Shown: positions 37,793-48,540 of the stretch, one piece after another
Layout of the letters: the number at the start of each line of letters is the position of its first letter
Numbering within the stretch: position 1 is the first letter of the stretch
Assembly (NCBI GenBank): GCA_012838505.1
Contig: DUPD01000050.1
Coordinates: 1 to 64,000, forward strand
Direction: 5' to 3'
DNA from: Bacilli bacterium
Lineage (GTDB): Bacteria > Bacillota > Bacilli > Bacillales > Amphibacillaceae
Length of the DNA stretch: 64,000 bases
Made by a program: the position numbers and the translations under genes
Notes under the pieces: generated by a model
Databases searched by the model: none
Seen by the model: the letters and a program-made list of their open reading frames with translations, nothing else
What the model was told of the DNA's origin: nothing

Positions 37793-38002
37793 ATGAAAAA
37801 AGTTATCTTTCAATTGGAACAGTTAACGTGTCCTAGTTGTATAAAAAAAATAGAAACAGGTTTAATAGAATCGCATGGTGTTGAAGATGCATTTGTTTTC
37901 TTCAAGTCTTGTAAAGCAAAAGTCGAGTATGACTCAAATCAAACAAATCCAGCAAGTTTGAAATCAGTCATAGAAGAGTTGGGTTTCTCGGTCATTTCTT
38001 AG
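37793..38002 (+). CDS. Heavy-metal-associated (CopZ-like) domain protein
   Basis: QLTCPSCIKKIETGL; 69 aa. Confidence 0.85.
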   Translation: MKKVIFQLEQLTCPSCIKKIETGLIESHGVEDAFVFFKSCKAKVEYDSNQTNPASLKSVIEELGFSVIS

Positions 38003-38103
38003 ACAGAACCGAGACGACATCTAAGCCAATTCGTTTTAGTTTAAGTTCAGATAGTCTAGGATTAGAATAATTGAGTGTTTAAAAATTGATTAGGAGTGTT
38101 ATT

Positions 38104-38802
38104 ATGTCATCACATGCTCAAAATGAAACTGGTCATTCAATGCAAGCGTGCGTTCAGTTAGTACCAATTTTCAACCATTTAAAAAATGAACAAATGTCTG
38201 AGGTGATGAATACCGTTCATTCAACTCAATATCAGAGTGGTGATCATTTATTTCACGCAGGAGATGAATCCGATGCACTCTATGTTGTTCATACAGGAAA
38301 GGTTAGAGTCTACCGACTATCTGAGGGCGGTAAAGAACAGCTCGTCCGTTTGTTATTGCCAGGTGATTTTACAGGTGAATTAGCTCTGTTTCGTGAGAGT
38401 GAACATGAATCGTATGCTGAAGTGATTGAAGATGCTCAAGTTTGTCGAATTTCCAGGTCAGATCTACAGGGATTGTTGGAGCGTTATCCGTCAATTTCAT
38501 TACATGTTTTAAAAGAATTGGCCTCTCGATTAGAACAAGCTGAACAACAAACAACCCGCGTAGCAACAGAAAAAGTACCGGTTAGACTTGCTCATTTTTT
38601 TGCTGAGTTGATGCCACCATTTAAAAATGAAGCAGAAATCATATTACCGATGTCTAGAAAGGATTTAGCTGCACATTTAGGGACAACACCTGAAACGGTC
38701 AGTCGGACACTTAAAAGTTTTGAACAAGTCGGATATATTACGCAGAAAGGTCATAAGAAAATTATCATTCACGATATTGATCTGATGTTAATTGAAATAT
38801 AA
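38104..38802 (+). CDS. Crp/Fnr family transcriptional regulator
   Basis: cNMP-binding fold, PMSRKDLAAHLGTTPETVSRTLKSFEQVGYI HTH. Confidence 0.92.
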   Translation: MSSHAQNETGHSMQACVQLVPIFNHLKNEQMSEVMNTVHSTQYQSGDHLFHAGDESDALYVVHTGKVRVYRLSEGGKEQLVRLLLPGDFTGELALFRESEHESYAEVIEDAQVCRISRSDLQGLLERYPSISLHVLKELASRLEQAEQQTTRVATEKVPVRLAHFFAELMPPFKNEAEIILPMSRKDLAAHLGTTPETVSRTLKSFEQVGYITQKGHKKIIIHDIDLMLIEI

Positions 38803-38958
38803 ACAGCTTGTTAAAAGAAAAATAAATTCGTTTAATTGATAGTGTTGGTGGGAAATATACTCACTGAGACTATTTTTTATCAGTATTCTGTCGGTTGGTG
38901 CTAGCCAAAACATATTTCTTACGATACAATTAGAACATACATTCGGTTAAAGCGAGGT

Positions 38959-39565
38959 GTGTTTGTGTTAATCAATAAAGCTTACAAATTTCGTCTCTAT
39001 CCCAATCAGACGCAACAAGAACTCATCAACAAAACGTTCGGTTGTTCACGGTTTATTTTTAATCATTTTTTGGCCAAGTGGAATGACACCTACAAAGAAA
39101 CAGGCAAAGGATTAACTTACAATCTCTGCTCAAAACAGTTGCCAGCTTTGAAACAAGAATATGATTGGTTAAAAGAAGTCGATAGTATTGCCGTTCAATC
39201 AAGTGTCAAAAACTTAGCTGATGCTTTTTCACGCTTCTTCAAGAAGCAAACAAGCACGCCACGATTTAAATCAAACAGGAACCCAATCCAATCGTATACA
39301 ACAAAATACACAAACGGAAATATCGCTCTTTTTGGCAGTAAAATTAAACTGCCAAAGTTAGGGCTTGTTAAGTTTGCTAAAAGTCGTGAAGTCGATGGTC
39401 GGATCATCAATGCGACGATTCGACGCAATCCAAGCGGTAAATATTTCGTTTCTATCCTTGCTGAGACGGAAGTCGATTCACTTCCCAAAACAAAGCAAAC
39501 GACAGGTATCGATGTCGGGATCAATACGTTCGCCACACTTTCAGATGGGACAATGTATGAAAACC
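38959..39565 (+). pseudogene. TnpB (IS605/OrfB) N-terminal fragment
   Basis: KAYKFRLYPNQTQQELINKTFGCSRFIFNHFL...TGIDVGINTFATLSDGTMYENPRF then the frame departs. Confidence 0.88.
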
Positions 39566-39742
39566 CTCGATTTTTACTTCGCAAAAAGCATCTGGTTAGA
39601 TACAGAAGAAGCAGGCTACTTTAGCGACAATTACTTCGACCTCCTACCAGGTGAAACAAAAGTCGTCCAATTCATCCCAAGAAATAAAGAAATCAATGAT
39701 TCAATGACGATTGATGCAAAATCAATGGCTGATATGATCTAA
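39566..39742 (+). pseudogene. C-terminal remnant of GH2 beta-mannosidase-like gene fused to tnpB fragment
   Basis: FAKSIWLDTEEAGYFSDNYFDLLPGETKVVQFIPRNK, Ig-like mannosidase C-terminus. Confidence 0.7.
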
Positions 39743-39756
39743 GTAAAAATCATTAT

Positions 39757-39794
39757 AAAATGACCCGATAGATTAACAAGCTCGGGTCATTTTT
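39757..39794 (+). terminator. Rho-independent terminator
   Basis: aaaatgacccga...tcgggtcattttt. Confidence 0.8.
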
Positions 39795-40031
39795 ATTAAC
39801 TCAACTTTCGCAAATCAAAATCTGCAAGTAAACCTTGATGTGGGGTAGTTAGATGCCACAAATGTTTTCCCAGAATTGAATTAATCATGGAATTATAAAA
39901 TTCACTCAATTATTTAAATTTTTAAAAAATTCCCTTGTAATCTACTCCCTTAGTTGGTAAACTTGATGATTATAAGACTCGCCAATCAATGAGTCTGCAA
40001 GAATAAAAAAGCGGATAGGTGTGAAAAAGGG

Positions 40032-41111
40032 ATGAAACAAGTTTATAATTTTTCAGCAGGACCAGCGATGTTACCGAAAAGTGTTTTAGAAAAAGCACAA
40101 GCAGAATTACTCGATTTCAATGGCTCAGGCATGTCTGTCATGGAACTAAGCCACCGATCTAAATGGTTTATTGATATTTTAGAAGCAGCCGAAGCAAACT
40201 TAAGAAAGCTAATGGCAATTCCTGATCATTATCATGTTTTATTTCTACAAGGTGGTGCATCACAACAATTTGCAATGGCACCAATGAACTTAATGGTCAA
40301 AAATAAAAAAGCAGATTACGTAATGACAGGTTCATGGTCGAAAAAAGCCTACAAAGAAGCACAAAACTTTGGTGAAGTCCGAATTGTTGGTGAAGAGACA
40401 AATAATCAGATCCCAGCATTAACAAAAGACATGTTTGATCCAAATGCAGATTATGTTCACATCACAACAAATAACACAATTGAAGGTACTGCATTTTCGG
40501 AACTACCAGACACCGGTGATGTACCGATCGTTGCAGATATGTCATCAAACATTTTATCAACACCAATTGATGTCACTAAGTTTGGTCTGATCTATGCTGG
40601 CGCACAAAAAAATATTGGCCCTGCAGGATTGACGATTGTCATTATTCGTGATGATTTAGTTGGGCAAGCACCAGACTCTGTACCAACGATGTTAAATTAT
40701 CAGACACACGTAAAAAATAAATCAAGCTTTAATACACCACCAACATACTCAATCTATATAGCTAAGCTTGTCTTTGATTGGTTGCTAGAACTTGGTGGGT
40801 TAGAGGAAATGGAAAAACTTAACCGAACTAAGGCAGACTTATTATACCGAGCACTCGATCAATCACAAATATTCACTGCTCCGATAAAAGCTGAATATCG
40901 CTCATTAATGAATGTGCCTTTTGTTTCAGTTAATGGTGATCAAGAGCTTGAGGCTAAGTTTATTGCGGAAGCGAAGCAAGAAGGACTTGAAACGTTGAAA
41001 GGTCACCGTTCAGTAGGTGGAATGCGCGCAAGTATTTACAATGCGATGCCGTTAGCGGGTGTTGAAAAGCTCGTTGACTTTATTAAAAAATTTGAAGAAA
41101 ATAATCGTTAA
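40032..41111 (+). CDS. serC: Phosphoserine aminotransferase
   Basis: [39 protein letters not shown]. Confidence 0.97.
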   Translation: MKQVYNFSAGPAMLPKSVLEKAQAELLDFNGSGMSVMELSHRSKWFIDILEAAEANLRKLMAIPDHYHVLFLQGGASQQFAMAPMNLMVKNKKADYVMTGSWSKKAYKEAQNFGEVRIVGEETNNQIPALTKDMFDPNADYVHITTNNTIEGTAFSELPDTGDVPIVADMSSNILSTPIDVTKFGLIYAGAQKNIGPAGLTIVIIRDDLVGQAPDSVPTMLNYQTHVKNKSSFNTPPTYSIYIAKLVFDWLLELGGLEEMEKLNRTKADLLYRALDQSQIFTAPIKAEYRSLMNVPFVSVNGDQELEAKFIAEAKQEGLETLKGHRSVGGMRASIYNAMPLAGVEKLVDFIKKFEENNR

Positions 41112-41121
41112 ATTATAATGA

Positions 41122-41152
41122 AGAGAGTAGGAATACACCATTCCTACTCTCT
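41122..41152 (+). terminator. Terminator after serC
   Basis: agagagtaggaat-acacc-attcctactctct. Confidence 0.85.
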
Positions 41153-41244
41153 TTTCATATTAGTTAAGTTTTAGTCAGTTCAGGATTGGGAAGAGTATAT
41201 CGTAAGCTTATTTAATAAACTAAAGTTCAATCGAGGAGGATACA

Positions 41245-41685
41245 ATGGAATTAACTGTTTATTTAGCAGGGCAAATCCACGACAATTGGCGTGAAGAATT
41301 AAAGGTAGAAGCACAAAAAAGGAATTTACCACTTACTTTTGTTGGACCCCAGACAGATCACGATCGCTCTGATCAAATCGGTGAAGCAATTTTAGGAGAG
41401 CAGCCTGGTAATTATTATCGCGATGATGCTGCTTCAGCAGTGAATAACTTTAGAACAGAAGTTTTAATGCGCAAGGCGGATGTTGTGATTGGGTTATTCG
41501 GTGAGAAGTATAAGCAGTGGAATACAGCAATGGATGTTTCTACAGCAATCACGCTAAACAAGCCAACAATTATCATTCGGCCGGACTCACTGATTCATCC
41601 GTTAAAAGAATTATCTAATAAGGTGAATGTGACGGTTGAAACAATTGAGCAAGCGCTAGATGTTCTTGCCTATATTTATGAGTAA
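41245..41685 (+). CDS. ytoQ: YtoQ family protein
   Basis: MELTVYLAGQIHDNWREELKVEAQKRNLPLTFVGPQTDHDRSD. Confidence 0.85.
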   Translation: MELTVYLAGQIHDNWREELKVEAQKRNLPLTFVGPQTDHDRSDQIGEAILGEQPGNYYRDDAASAVNNFRTEVLMRKADVVIGLFGEKYKQWNTAMDVSTAITLNKPTIIIRPDSLIHPLKELSNKVNVTVETIEQALDVLAYIYE

Positions 41686-41720
41686 AGTTAAAAGCTATGC
41701 TGATGCATGGCTTTTTCTTA

Positions 41721-41798
41721 TTATAAAAAAATAATGCCGAGAATGATTGCTACGATTAAAAGGCAACTGCGGAGATCAATAATCGGGATATTTTTCAT
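41721..41798 (-). CDS. Putative 25-aa hydrophobic small protein
   Basis: MKNIPIIDLRSCLLIVAIILGIIFL; RBS aaaagga before ATG; absent from the ORF track. Confidence 0.45.
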   Translation of the reverse strand: MKNIPIIDLRSCLLIVAIILGIIFL

Positions 41799-42149
41799 GT
41801 CGATCAGTCCTTTTCGTCATTTAATTATATTATAACATATAATTCAGATAAAATTAATAGGAATTAAATAAAAATTAAAGTGATCATAATCAATCGATAA
41901 ATACCCTCGATGATTAGTTACTCAGAGCAGTTAATTTTAATGAAAAGAAAAGCAACAACAATTGATCAGTTTGACTTTAGTTAGATTAAGTCAATTCTAA
42001 CCAATGAGTTAATCAACTATAATCAGTTAAAAACTCTCGCGCTTTAGATTGAAAAAATTAAAAATCACGTTACAATTATAATAAGGAGTTAGCTAAGTTA
42101 ACTTCACCAATACTTTGTTACTTTAATTTAAAATAGGAGGCACAATTAA

Positions 42150-43001
42150 TTGAAAAGGGTAATTCTTAGTGCAGATAGTACATGTGATCTGACCGATGAT
42201 TTAATTAAACGCTATAACGTAAATATCCAGCCCCTACATATTAATTTAGATGAGCAATATTATCGAGATGGTGTTGATATTTCACCGGATGATATTTATG
42301 CAACATACCAAGCAAAAGGAATTCTACCTAAAACGTCCGCACCAAATCCAATTGAATATATTGACCACTTTAAACAGTGGACAGATCAAGGTTTTGCTGT
42401 GGTTCATATTAGTCTCGGTTCAGGCATATCTTCCTCACATCAAAATAGTTTACTTGCGGCGGAAGAATTACCAGATGTCTACGTAATCGATTCTGGAAAT
42501 CTTTCCACAGGGATGGGCTTGCTTGTCATTGAGGCGGCCGAGCGAATTGAACGAGGTATGGGAGCAGCGCAAATCTATCAAGAAATTAATCAGCTGAGGG
42601 ATAAAGTTCGGGCTAGTTTTGTGATCGATAAACTTACCTATCTCTACGAAGGTGGCAGGTGCTCGGCGCTTGCGAATATTAGTGCAAATCTATTAAATAT
42701 AAAGCCAAGCATTAAAGTTGATAATGAGAGTGGTAAGATGACGGTAGGGAAAAAGTATCGCGGAAGCTTACCGAGAGTATTAAAACATTATACTGACGAT
42801 CAACTACAGGACGAGGCGACAATTAATAAGAAACGTATTTTTATTACGCATTCTGGTACAGATCAAAAAAACATTAATACTGTTAAAGAATTGATTGAAC
42901 AAAATTATCGTTTTGAAGAAATTCTAATTACTCGAGCGGGCTGTACAATTTCCTCACACTGTGGGCCAAATACTCTCGGTGTATTATTTATGGAAAACTA
43001 A
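42150..43001 (+). CDS. DegV family fatty-acid-binding protein
   Basis: ILSADSTCDLTDDLIKRYNV, VVHISLGSGISSSHQ; TTG start. Confidence 0.93.
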   Translation: MKRVILSADSTCDLTDDLIKRYNVNIQPLHINLDEQYYRDGVDISPDDIYATYQAKGILPKTSAPNPIEYIDHFKQWTDQGFAVVHISLGSGISSSHQNSLLAAEELPDVYVIDSGNLSTGMGLLVIEAAERIERGMGAAQIYQEINQLRDKVRASFVIDKLTYLYEGGRCSALANISANLLNIKPSIKVDNESGKMTVGKKYRGSLPRVLKHYTDDQLQDEATINKKRIFITHSGTDQKNINTVKELIEQNYRFEEILITRAGCTISSHCGPNTLGVLFMEN

Positions 43002-43137
43002 GAAATTTAATAATCTCAGTTACTCAAACCCTCTTAACGATTTAAGGGGGTTTTAATGAGCTTGAAAAAACTGATATTGTTAGCCGTTATGATTCTCTTT
43101 AAGCTATAAGTACGATATAATAACAAGAAAGCAATTC

Positions 43138-44331
43138 GTGAAAGAAGGTCATTTGATGTCAGAGCAAGAAAACCATATAACGAGAATTGAGCAAGATGGT
43201 AAAGAATATATTTTAATTGGTACGGCTCACGTATCAAAGGAAAGTGCTGAACAAGTTAAGCAAGTGATCGAAGCAGAACTACCTGATGCTGTTTGTATTG
43301 AACTTGACCAACAACGCTATCAATCGATAAGAGACGGCAACAAGTGGAAGGATATGGACATTTTTAAGGTCATTAAAGAGAAGAAGGCAACATTATTGAT
43401 TATGAACTTAGCGATCTCTTCTTTTCAAAAGCGAATGGCGAAGCAGTTTGGCATTGAAGCTGGACAAGAAATGATTCAAGGGATTGAATCAGCTGAAGCG
43501 GTTGGCGCAAAGCTTGTGCTTGCAGACCGGAATATCCAAGTTACTTTTGCGAGAATTTGGGGCGGTGTAGGTTTTAAAGGAAAGATGATGCTGCTGACGC
43601 AAATTATTGCCGGTATATTTTCAAATGAAACAATCACTGAGGAAGAGCTTGAGCAATTGAAGGAAAAGGATTCAATTGATGCGATTTTAAGTGAGTTTAC
43701 TGAATATTTCCCAAGTTTGAAAAAACCATTAGTTGATGAAAGGGATCAGTATTTAGCTGAAAAAATTAAACGAGCACCAGGCAAGAAAATTGTTGCTGTC
43801 CTTGGTGCAGCTCATATACCTGGTGTGACCAAAGAAATGAATCACGATCATGATTTAAAAGCATTAACAACTGTTCCGAAAAAAACAAATTGGAAAAAAG
43901 GATTAGGTTGGATTATACCGATTTTGGTTATTTCATTAATTCTATCAACATTTTTCTTAAACCCAGATGCAGGTTGGCAACAAATGCAAAGTTGGTTAAT
44001 CTGGAATGGTTCATTAGCTGGTCTCGGTGCCTTAATCGCATTTGGCCATCCATTAGCCATTTTAACGGCGATTATTTCTTCACCAATCACATCGTTAAAT
44101 CCGTTTATAGCTGCTGGAATATTGGCAGGATTAGTCCAAGCTTATTTTAATAAACCACAAGTAAGTGATTTTGAAAAACTTAACGAAGATGTCTATTCCA
44201 TTAAAGGTTTTTGGAAAAACAAAGTCACAAGAGTGTTACTTGTCGTTATTATCACGAATTTAGGGAGTACTTTAGGAACGATTGTGGCAGGAACCGATAT
44301 TGCACGCTTATTTATTGAAAATATCATGTGA
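43138..44331 (+). CDS. TraB/GumN family membrane protein
   Basis: LIGTAHVSKESAEQVKQVIEAELPDAVCIELDQQRY. Confidence 0.88.
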   Translation: MKEGHLMSEQENHITRIEQDGKEYILIGTAHVSKESAEQVKQVIEAELPDAVCIELDQQRYQSIRDGNKWKDMDIFKVIKEKKATLLIMNLAISSFQKRMAKQFGIEAGQEMIQGIESAEAVGAKLVLADRNIQVTFARIWGGVGFKGKMMLLTQIIAGIFSNETITEEELEQLKEKDSIDAILSEFTEYFPSLKKPLVDERDQYLAEKIKRAPGKKIVAVLGAAHIPGVTKEMNHDHDLKALTTVPKKTNWKKGLGWIIPILVISLILSTFFLNPDAGWQQMQSWLIWNGSLAGLGALIAFGHPLAILTAIISSPITSLNPFIAAGILAGLVQAYFNKPQVSDFEKLNEDVYSIKGFWKNKVTRVLLVVIITNLGSTLGTIVAGTDIARLFIENIM

Positions 44332-44460
44332 TGAGCAAAAATAGCCTTTAAATACGAGCTTGTGTTTAAAGGTTATTTGTTCACTACTAAGCGTTTGAAA
44401 TATTACTAATTCAAAAAGTTCAGTTTAATTTTTAAATTATCAAGTAAAGGGGTTAAACGG

Positions 44461-45231
44461 ATGGAAGAACATGAAGATTTTAACGAAAATGAACGTCAAC
44501 ATTATATGCGTGGAAGGCAAATCAATCTTGTTGAGGCTGAATTAACGCCAGGGAAATTATTCTTATTTTTAGTTGCGTATTTTGTGATCCCGATTGGGGT
44601 TATTTTTGTTGCAGCAGTGATAGCGACTTTGATTGATCTTATTTTTCAAACAAATATGGTCAACTTACTTGATCAAATCCAATATCTCTCACTGTTAGAA
44701 TTAGTCGCTTTTCTAATCACGATGCTGATCTTTAAAAGTGCCCGTAACTATTTACAGGGAAAATTTCAGTTTCAAGTGTTTAAGCAATGGCAAACATACC
44801 TTTACATAATTGGTGCCTATTTTGTTGTTTACTATGCACAGTACTTATTTAATTATGTTTTAGAATGGGAGCAAGCAGGAAGTCAGGTTGGCTTGTTTGG
44901 CTTGGATCAAATTGAACTCAACTTTATAAATATTAGTTTACTTGTGATCGCCTTTGTTGTAATCGCACCAATTACAGAAGAAATCATTTTTCGTGGACTA
45001 ATCTTCGGTTTTATCAAAGATAAGCTGGGATTAGCAGTTGCCCTGATCGTTTCAGCTATTATTTTTGGTATGTTACATCCGGGTCATCATTTATCAACAG
45101 CAGTGATTGGACTTGTTTTTGCCCTACTATACTACCGAACAAAATCGCTCGTAGTTCCAATCGTCTTTCATATGATTTGGAATGCCCTAGCAACTTATGG
45201 ATTATTGTCCTTGGTTATTTCAAGTGGATGA
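44461..45231 (+). CDS. CPBP family intramembrane metalloprotease
   Basis: APITEEIIFRGLIFG, HLSTAVIGLVFALLYYRTKSLVVPIVFHMIWN. Confidence 0.93.
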   Translation: MEEHEDFNENERQHYMRGRQINLVEAELTPGKLFLFLVAYFVIPIGVIFVAAVIATLIDLIFQTNMVNLLDQIQYLSLLELVAFLITMLIFKSARNYLQGKFQFQVFKQWQTYLYIIGAYFVVYYAQYLFNYVLEWEQAGSQVGLFGLDQIELNFINISLLVIAFVVIAPITEEIIFRGLIFGFIKDKLGLAVALIVSAIIFGMLHPGHHLSTAVIGLVFALLYYRTKSLVVPIVFHMIWNALATYGLLSLVISSG

Positions 45232-45411
45232 TTTGAATGGCGCCAATCCAGTGCGATTCACCGTCAGAATTGGCGCGACTTTAAACTTAATTATGTAAAA
45301 AGTAAAGAAAAAATATCAATAAGGTTACAATTTGAAATTGTCCCTCTATTCAGGGCATTTGTATGATACAATATAAGTAATAAAATTTTAACTAAAAGGA
45401 GGAACATCCAA

Positions 45412-46020
45412 ATGAAATTATGGTTTAAAAAATTGTTTGTCTTAATTGTGGCGATCATGACGTTGGGTTTTTATGTTCCTCCTCTTGATTTAGAAATTAA
45501 TGCAGACACAAATGGTAAGGAAACTGAATCAAATAAAAATACTGTAGAAAATCCGAATACATTTATTTACGATCCTCCGATTTACTTAGATGATCTAGAT
45601 GACTACGAGACAACCGACCAAGATCCTGCAGCAGAACTAATTGAGGAAGCTAAGGATCACATGATTGGTAAATTAGGACCTAAAATTCATACACAGCTAC
45701 GCGATGAAATATCAGAATAAGTCTTACCTAATCTAGAATTAGTCGTCTCTAACTTGATCGATACGAACTGTTCAGATCAACAATTTAATCTTTCAATTAT
45801 TGAAAATCGAGTCTCTGGTTATGGGGAGAAAATCTTTGATTTATATGATGAAGAATCTGAAAAAATCATTGCTAAGTTTCACGTACGTAGGGAAAATCGT
45901 CCACTAGATGGCTATTGGTTCAATTTCCATTATCACCTAGCCCAAGATCAGTTCGAAACACATTATGAATTTGCAGACATCTATTGGAGCAAAGATACAC
46001 CGCCAAAATGGATGAGCTAA
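45412..46020 (+). pseudogene. YpjP-like protein gene with in-frame TAA
   Basis: ORFs 45412-45720 and 45754-46020 share the frame; join reads ...QLRDEISE*VLPNLELVVSNLI... Confidence 0.75.
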
Positions 46021-46129
46021 AACTAGATGAGGTAAACACCTTAATCTAGTTTTTTTATGCGCATGTTTATCTTTTCTTGACTGGGGAAAAATAAACTAAC
46101 ACAACTTCTGTTAAGTGAGGACAAACATA

Positions 46130-46468
46130 ATGACTAAATATGTACAAGTATATTTTCGAACAGAAGACGAAGCCGAGCAATTAAGAGCAACACTAAGTAA
46201 ATTTACGACAAGTAATGTCATGCTTGATCAATTGGAAGAAAACAATCAAGGGCGATTAGTTGTGCCGTATGTGCCATATAGTGCTTCAGGGACAACTGCT
46301 GGAAATACGCAGGTTGGTTCACAGGTAATGGGCTTCCAAGATGTTGAGGATGATCAAGACCAAAGAAACATTATACTTTCATTTGAGATCGGTCAAGATG
46401 ATCTCTATGATGTACTTGTCGAGATTCAAAAATTAGACGGTCACGTTGATCGCTCACTATTTGACTAA
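46130..46468 (+). CDS. Hypothetical protein
   Basis: ATG 46130; 112 aa, no family recognised. Confidence 0.7.
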   Translation: MTKYVQVYFRTEDEAEQLRATLSKFTTSNVMLDQLEENNQGRLVVPYVPYSASGTTAGNTQVGSQVMGFQDVEDDQDQRNIILSFEIGQDDLYDVLVEIQKLDGHVDRSLFD

Positions 46469-46474
46469 AACTAA

Positions 46475-46506
46475 ACACTCAGCATTTGCTGGGTGTTTAG
46501 TTTTAG
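46475..46506. terminator. Bidirectional terminator
   Basis: ctaaaactaaacactcagc...gggtgtttagttttag. Confidence 0.8.
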
Positions 46507-46513
46507 ACTTGGC

Positions 46514-47161
46514 TTAAATAACATAAAGATAGATACTGAAAAAGTGTGCCAATGAACCTGCTAAAATAAACAAATGGAAAATTTCATGAAAACCTAAATA
46601 TTTGCTCTCTAGCCATCTAGGTTTGAGTGCATAAATTACCCCACCGAGTGTGTAAATAACCCCGCCAGTAATTAATAAAATAAGCCCAGGTAAAGCTAAA
46701 TTAGCAGCAAGTGGTACGACCGCAAAAATAATTAGCCAGCCCATTAAAATATAAAGCCCAGTTGATAACCACCTTGGACTATGGAACCATATTAGCTTAA
46801 ATGAAATCCCACAGATCGCTGCCAACCAAATAATCATCAGTACAATCCAGCCAATCGTTCCTTGCAATGTAATCACACAATAAGGTGTATATGTACCAGC
46901 GATCAGAAGATAAATCATCGAATGATCTAGTTTTCGCAACCAAGCGATGACATTGTCTGATGCAATCACCATATGGTAAGTAGCTGATGCACTATAAAGT
47001 AAAAACATGCTAATACCAAAAATAACTAATGAACTTAACTCAAGCGTAGAATTTAATGTTTGACTCCCTTTAATCATTAAAAAAATCGTACCAATAATCG
47101 CTAAAACTGCCCCAAACAAATGGGTTAACCCATTAATGGGTTCTCTCATATAACGTTCCAT
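46514..47161 (-). CDS. Hemolysin III / PAQR family membrane protein
   Basis: EPINGLTHLFGAVLAIIGT, LDHSMIYLLIAGTYTPY, FHEIFHLFILAGSLAHF. Confidence 0.94.
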   Translation of the reverse strand: MERYMREPINGLTHLFGAVLAIIGTIFLMIKGSQTLNSTLELSSLVIFGISMFLLYSASATYHMVIASDNVIAWLRKLDHSMIYLLIAGTYTPYCVITLQGTIGWIVLMIIWLAAICGISFKLIWFHSPRWLSTGLYILMGWLIIFAVVPLAANLALPGLILLITGGVIYTLGGVIYALKPRWLESKYLGFHEIFHLFILAGSLAHFFSIYLYVI

Positions 47162-47296
47162 AACTCTATAACCTCCATCATATAGTTTTCAATACTATGT
47201 AATGAAATGATACTACATACGTGTTGAGTCGTCAATATTTACCTTTGGAGAAAAATACGCTATAATAAATAAAAACTAATAAATGAGGGTGTTACA

Positions 47297-47893
47297 GTGG
47301 ATCAGCTAGAAAAATTAGTCGCGTCACTCCATCTTGATGATATTATTATTCGGGAAGAAATCCCTAAAATTGATTTATACGTCGATCAAGTGACTCAATT
47401 GTTCGAAGGTATTTATGCTCCAGGAAAGCGTGACGAGAAAGAAAAAATTTTAACGAAGACAATGATTAACAATTATGCTAAAGGAGATTTATTGTTTCCG
47501 ATTAAAAATAAACGCTATTCGAAAGAGCATATTATGTTTATTCAATTTATTTACCAATTAAAAGCGTCCTTATCAATTAGTGATACCAAAACGGCATTAC
47601 AGAACTTAAACGATTCAGTTGTAGCAGGTGGGGTTGATCTTGATAAGCTGTATGATCAGTATGTTGAATTGATGGGCAAGCAAGTAGAAGATTTAACGCA
47701 ATTTTTGCCGGAAATCAATCAAGAAGCTGAACAAGTTATCGAAGCAATTAACTTTGATGATCAAGACTACTTAAGAAATTTATTCTTAATCTTTTCTTTC
47801 GTCCATAAAAGTAATATGTACCGGAAGCTTGCTGAACGTTTGACAGATCAATTAACCGAAACAGTTGTTGAAAATGACCAACAAAAAAACTAG
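47297..47893 (+). CDS. DUF1836 domain-containing protein
   Basis: EEIPKIDLYVDQVTQLFEGI...LTKTMINNYAKGDLLFPIKNKRYSKEHI. Confidence 0.82.
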   Translation: MDQLEKLVASLHLDDIIIREEIPKIDLYVDQVTQLFEGIYAPGKRDEKEKILTKTMINNYAKGDLLFPIKNKRYSKEHIMFIQFIYQLKASLSISDTKTALQNLNDSVVAGGVDLDKLYDQYVELMGKQVEDLTQFLPEINQEAEQVIEAINFDDQDYLRNLFLIFSFVHKSNMYRKLAERLTDQLTETVVENDQQKN

Positions 47894-48004
47894 CCGGATC
47901 TAAATTCCAGCTAGTTTTTCTGTTATCTATTCATGATTTTGAGATAAATAGGTTAATTAATGACTTAATTGAGGAAAAAACACGAATAAATTTGTTGGTG
48001 CTAT

Positions 48005-48540
48005 GCCCGTGATTTCCACTCTAGGCGGACGCTTTCCGCGGGATCGGCCTCAACTTTTATTGCTCCACTACCGTGTCGCAATAAGGATTTTCGGACTCGA
48101 TCTTTTCCCGCTGGAGTCGCCGCCTGCCGTTCCAATCACTTAGTCTTGCTTTCGTACTTACGTATGGTTCTGATAACTTATTCGTAAAGATTCGTGTTTT
48201 GATTGTAGTTTGTGTCCTATCAAAATCTATCCAGTCCACTTTCTTTTTATTTTCTGACAAGATGAACTTATTTTAAAAGTATGGAGAGCCAGTCAGAGTG
48301 GAGATAAGCAACTGGTGAGACTTCTGCGGGAATAGGACAAGGAAAGCTTCGTCAGCGATACATCGCACGAAGGAAATCGGTCTTTATTTCCGAGGATGGG
48401 CTGAAGATCCACTTTTGATATTTTTCGGAATGTTAGACTAAGTTCGCCACGTCCGTGTGGCAACGTCTAACTGACCCACATCCTGTGCGCCCGAAGCCAT
48501 CCCCGTGAAAAGCGAACCAGTTGCTTTTCGGAACGAATAA
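48005..48540. repeat. GC-rich Bacillaceae intergenic repeat, two divergent copies in opposite orientation
   Basis: gatttccactctaggcggacgctttccgcgggat... and gagtggagataagcaactggtgagacttctgcgggaat..., then ttcgccacgtccgtgtggcaacgtctaactgacccac. Confidence 0.65.

Noticed and set aside
39195-39584. Antisense ORF opposite tnpB fragment
   Set aside because: Explained by the TnpB reading frame on the plus strand.
48057-48260. 67-aa minus-strand ORF
   Set aside because: Lies in the GC-rich intergenic repeat; composition looks like translated noncoding repeat.
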